Shown one piece after another: positions 5,174 to 7,303 of a stretch of DNA of 7,303 bases. Source of the stretch: JANNGC01 sp043757045 (lineage in GTDB: Bacteria; Verrucomicrobiota; Verrucomicrobiia; Limisphaerales; SIBH01); contig JAYVQC010000114.1 of the NCBI GenBank assembly GCA_043757045.1, positions 1 to 7,303 on the forward strand. The letters run 5' to 3'. The notes below the pieces were generated by a model, which did not search any database, had not been told where the DNA came from, and saw only the letters and a program-made list of their open reading frames with translations. Both the position numbers and the translations under genes were made by a program. Position 1 is the stretch's first letter. Every line of letters starts with the position of its first letter.

Positions 5174-6057
5174 TTCCGCTCCGTGTAAAAGATCGTGCGA
5201 TCCGGTCCCTTGATGCCCGCCGCCGCAAGCGCGCCCGGCCCCTTCGCGATCAAGTCGCTCAGCAGCGCGTTGTAGTCAGCGGTCTTGCACCACGCGCGCA
5301 GTTCGATCTGCGATCCGTTATCAATGAACTTCGTATTCGCCACGGTGGCCGGCGGGTCTTTCAACACGCGCGCATCAGCGTTTGCGAGCGACAAGAGCGC
5401 CGCGTGCGCCACCGCCAAATCCTGCCCGCCGCCCACGCCGAACTGCAAATCCGCGCGTCGCGTCTCATTGCCCGTGATGTTCGTGATCACGCCCGCCATC
5501 AGCGCGCCGTTCGGCACGATCACGCGCTTGTTGTCCGCCGTGTTGATCACGGTGCAGAAAATTTGCACCTCCTCGACGACACCTTCCACGCCCGCGCCAT
5601 TGATCATGTCGCCCGCCTTGAACGGGCGGAAGGTCACGATGAGGAAACCCGCCGCAAAATTGGCCAGGCTTCCTTGCAGCGCGAGGCCGATGGCGAGACC
5701 GGCCGCCGCGACCACAGCGGCAAACGTCTTCGTGTCCACCCCGAGCTGGCCGAGCGCGGTGATGATCACGAAGGTCATGATGAGGACGTGCGCGAGGTTC
5801 CCAACGAAGCCACCGATGGTCGCGTCGATGTTCTTCTTCGCGAACAGCTTGCGCACCAGCCCGCGCACGAACCCGGCCACGATGTAGCCGATGATGAAAA
5901 TGATGAGCGCTCCGATGATGTTCACGCCCCACGCCGCGACTTGGGGCGGCAGGCCGGTGGTCTCCTCAAACTTCTCACTCCATTTCATGGGAATAATTTT
6001 GGCGGCTCCGTTGGTCGCGACGACGGCGACGGGAGCTTGGGCGAGAAAAAAGTTCAT
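5170..6057 (-). CDS. mscS: Small-conductance mechanosensitive channel (MscS family)
   Basis: A heptameric inner-membrane channel that opens under membrane tension and releases solutes on hypo-osmotic shock. The open frame reaches a TTG at 6117; ATG 6057 (MNFFLAQAPV, 295 aa) is preferred, and ATG 5988 is a shorter possibility. E. coli MscS is 286 aa. Membrane segments are TM1 about 43-65, TM2 about 84-105 and the pore helix TM3 about 112-142, with the Gly/Ala-packed GLAIGLALQGSLANFAAG (120-137). The beta domain follows (GVEGVVEEVQIFCTVINTADNKRVIVPNG, 156-184), then an alpha/beta vestibule. The C-terminal end lacks the Phe-Pro-rich PFPQ-like motif and reads AGIKGPDRTIFYTERK. Its stop overlaps the alr start by 4 bp, so osmotic safety and wall precursor genes are co-expressed. 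Confidence 0.93.
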   Translation of the reverse strand: MNFFLAQAPVAVVATNGAAKIIPMKWSEKFEETTGLPPQVAAWGVNIIGALIIFIIGYIVAGFVRGLVRKLFAKKNIDATIGGFVGNLAHVLIMTFVIITALGQLGVDTKTFAAVVAAAGLAIGLALQGSLANFAAGFLIVTFRPFKAGDMINGAGVEGVVEEVQIFCTVINTADNKRVIVPNGALMAGVITNITGNETRRADLQFGVGGGQDLAVAHAALLSLANADARVLKDPPATVANTKFIDNGSQIELRAWCKTADYNALLSDLIAKGPGALAAAGIKGPDRTIFYTERK

Positions 6058-6144
6058 AAGTGCGTTCAGGTCTTTAACTGCGGGCGTTCCTGTACCAACC
6101 GCGCGGAAGCGTGGCAATCCTGTTCACGCGTTGCGGCGCGAATG

Positions 6145-6307
6145 AGGTGCATCCGAACACGGTTCTTAAAACACGGGTGTGGTAGGGCGTTGTCGCTCCG
6201 CGCGCGCCGGGGTGAGGCTCCAGCAAGTTCCGCAAGGTTTCTTCGCGGTCTGGCCCGGCGCGCGCGGAGCAACGACGCCCTACCAAGAACAGGGTGCGGA
6301 TGCACCT
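6145..6307. repeat. Long inverted-repeat element in the mscS-transglutaminase gap
   Basis: The left arm 6145-6211 and right arm 6254-6307 are inverted copies. The innermost 17 bp match perfectly (6195-6211 with 6254-6270). Further out the match continues through TGGTAGGGCGTTGTC / GACGACGCCCTACCA with isolated differences, and out to AGGTGC / GCACCT. The left arm has about 13 extra bases (around 6168-6180). The loop (6212-6253) codes for nothing recognisable. It is a non-autonomous palindromic repeat without a transposase. A partial copy is at 7264-7303. Confidence 0.82.
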
Positions 6308-6311
6308 GCGC

Positions 6312-6375
6312 GAATGAGGCGTCTCTGACCACGGCCGATCTCGGAAAAGCGGCGCTCCGTGGTCGCGCCTCATTC
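6312..6375. repeat. Second hairpin overlapping the transglutaminase stop codon
   Basis: GAATGAGGCG (6312-6321) pairs CGCCTCATTC (6366-6375), and GACCACGG (6327-6334) pairs CCGTGGTC (6357-6364), with a few unpaired bases between. The right arm contains the stop codon (6370-6372) and last codon of the transglutaminase-like gene. The stem could act as its transcription terminator or mRNA 3' protector, although no U-tract follows. It directly abuts the repeat at 6145-6307. Confidence 0.65.
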
Positions 6376-7200
6376 AGCCCGCGCAATCTTCACCTCCACC
6401 GTCATCTTGCGTTCGGTCGTGCCTTTGTAAGTTCCGCTCACCGGCGGCACGTCCGCGTAATCGCGGCCCACACCGATCTTCACGTACGTCTCGTCGGGCT
6501 GACAGTTGTGCGTGGGGTCGAGTCCCTGCCAGCCGACACCGGGGATATAGACTTCCGTCCAAGCGTGCGTGGCGCTGGCGGCTTCCGTGGCGAGATAGCC
6601 GCTCACGTAGAGCGCGGGAATTTTCAGCGTGCGGCACAGCCCGAGCAGGACGTGCGCGAAGTCCTGGCACACGCCGCGCCGCGCCGCCAGCGCCTCGCGC
6701 ATGTGCGTGTGGACGTGCGTGGACTGGCTTTCGTAGGTGAGATGCGCATGCACGAAGCGCATCAGCTTCAACGTGACCTGCCAGAGGTCGTCCTCGTCCT
6801 GCGTCGCGTCCACGGCGAGACGCCACGTCTCCGGCGTGAGATCCACGTAGCGGCTTTCGAGGATGAAATCATAGGCGCGTTCGCCGCGCAGGGCTTCCTT
6901 CACGCGCGACATGGACACGGGGCGCGCGTCGGAGGCGAGGCGGTGTTCGGCGTGTGTTTCCACCACCAGCTTGCTTTCAATCTCCAACGTCGAGTGCGGC
7001 TCCGTGATGTCGAAGTGATGAATGACGTTTGAGTAAAAGTCGTGGTAGCTCCGGAGCTTCGCGGACGGAAAGGTCTTCACGTCAAAGGACTCCACCGTCT
7101 GTTGCGCGTTGGACAGCGGTTGCAGGCGCAATTCGTTGAAGCTGTCGCGCACCGGAGCGGCATATTCGAAACGAGTTTTATGCCGGATGTCCCAACGCAT
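6370..7200 (-). CDS. Transglutaminase-like cysteine protease-fold protein
   Basis: The 276-aa product has two parts: an N-terminal beta domain (about 1-85, MRWDIRHKTRFEYAAPVRDS) of the Bact_transglu_N type, and a transglutaminase-like core (about 150-235). The catalytic triad is intact: C178 in RRGVCQDFAHV, H212 in ATHAWTEVY and D228 in LDPTHN. Known relatives cleave, transfer or ligate amide bonds; substrates in bacteria of this family are mostly undefined. No signal peptide or membrane segment is seen, so it is probably cytosolic. The start is ATG 7200 without a clear Shine-Dalgarno sequence. A 312-bp gap to mscS packed with palindromes suggests a separate transcription unit. Its stop codon lies inside a hairpin arm. 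Relatives are often encoded beside circularly permuted ATP-grasp and alpha-E proteins, which may lie beyond the right edge. Confidence 0.92.
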   Translation of the reverse strand: MRWDIRHKTRFEYAAPVRDSFNELRLQPLSNAQQTVESFDVKTFPSAKLRSYHDFYSNVIHHFDITEPHSTLEIESKLVVETHAEHRLASDARPVSMSRVKEALRGERAYDFILESRYVDLTPETWRLAVDATQDEDDLWQVTLKLMRFVHAHLTYESQSTHVHTHMREALAARRGVCQDFAHVLLGLCRTLKIPALYVSGYLATEAASATHAWTEVYIPGVGWQGLDPTHNCQPDETYVKIGVGRDYADVPPVSGTYKGTTERKMTVEVKIARAE

Positions 7201-7263
7201 CGCGCGACTGAAAAGGAAACTGGTTCAGGGAGCTAGAAGAAGTTCAAGATTCCAGCACCGGCG

Positions 7264-7303
7264 GGTGCATCCGCACACTGTTCTTGGTAGGGCGTCGTCG
7301 CTC
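7264..7303. repeat. Partial second copy of the 6145-6307 repeat family, cut by the window edge
   Basis: These 40 bases match the reverse complement of 6267-6306 at 38 of 40 positions (differences at the base before CTGTTCTTGG and in CGTCGTCGCTC). The copy runs off the right edge. It lies 64 bp upstream of the transglutaminase start, so this gene is bracketed by two members of the same repeat family. Bases 7201-7263 show nothing else recognisable. Confidence 0.85.

Noticed and set aside
6058..6117. Longer MscS start at TTG 6117
   Set aside because: TTG is a poor start without a ribosome-binding site, and the extra residues (MPRFRAVGTG) add no family-like sequence; ATG 6057 gives a normal length.
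5404..7032. Long plus-strand open frame (542 codons)
   Set aside because: It is antisense to mscS and the transglutaminase gene and crosses the palindromic repeats; low-complexity Arg/His/Asp composition.

Overview
The window looks like a chromosomal segment of a GC-rich bacterium, most plausibly a member of the Verrucomicrobiota. This rests on recognition of the soluble PAS histidine kinase type, the style of the palindromic intergenic repeats, the frequent lack of Shine-Dalgarno sequences and the form of the attC sites. No 16S or marker search was possible, so the lineage call is moderate.

Bases 1-1501 are the distal (3') end of an integron gene-cassette array. Three attC sites of one family (1-98, 379-508, 909-1001) and a fourth, divergent attC-like site (1415-1501) delimit three complete cassettes of about 410, 493 and 500 bp. 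The cassettes carry four small unrecognised genes: an 86-aa protein, a 79-aa protein, an oppositely oriented 44-aa microprotein with a strong ribosome-binding site, and a 129-aa protein. Each cassette's first 10-12 bases are the exact reverse complement of the bases ending in its own attC R'' box, which is what a circular cassette intermediate would require. From the attC orientation, attI and any integrase gene would lie to the left, outside the window.

Bases 1515-7200 are ordinary chromosomal genes, all on the minus strand. In transcription order they are: a transglutaminase-like protein (7200-6370); a small MscS-type mechanosensitive channel (6057-5170) whose stop codon overlaps the GTG start of alanine racemase (5173-4025); a 272-bp gap with a large palindromic repeat; a CorA-type divalent cation transporter (3752-2754); and, 3 bp further on, a soluble PAS histidine kinase (2750-1515). 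mscS-alr and corA-kinase are the two evident translationally linked pairs. The kinase ends 13 bp from the array edge and has no response regulator in view.

The intergenic spaces hold dispersed palindromic repeats. One folds as a cruciform between alr and corA (3874-4000). Another (6145-6307) fills the mscS-transglutaminase gap, and a third stretch (7264-7303) is a near-identical partial copy of it running off the right edge, so the transglutaminase gene is bracketed by copies of one family. The best candidate for something undescribed is the cassette cargo, particularly the convergent overlapping gene pair in the second cassette.
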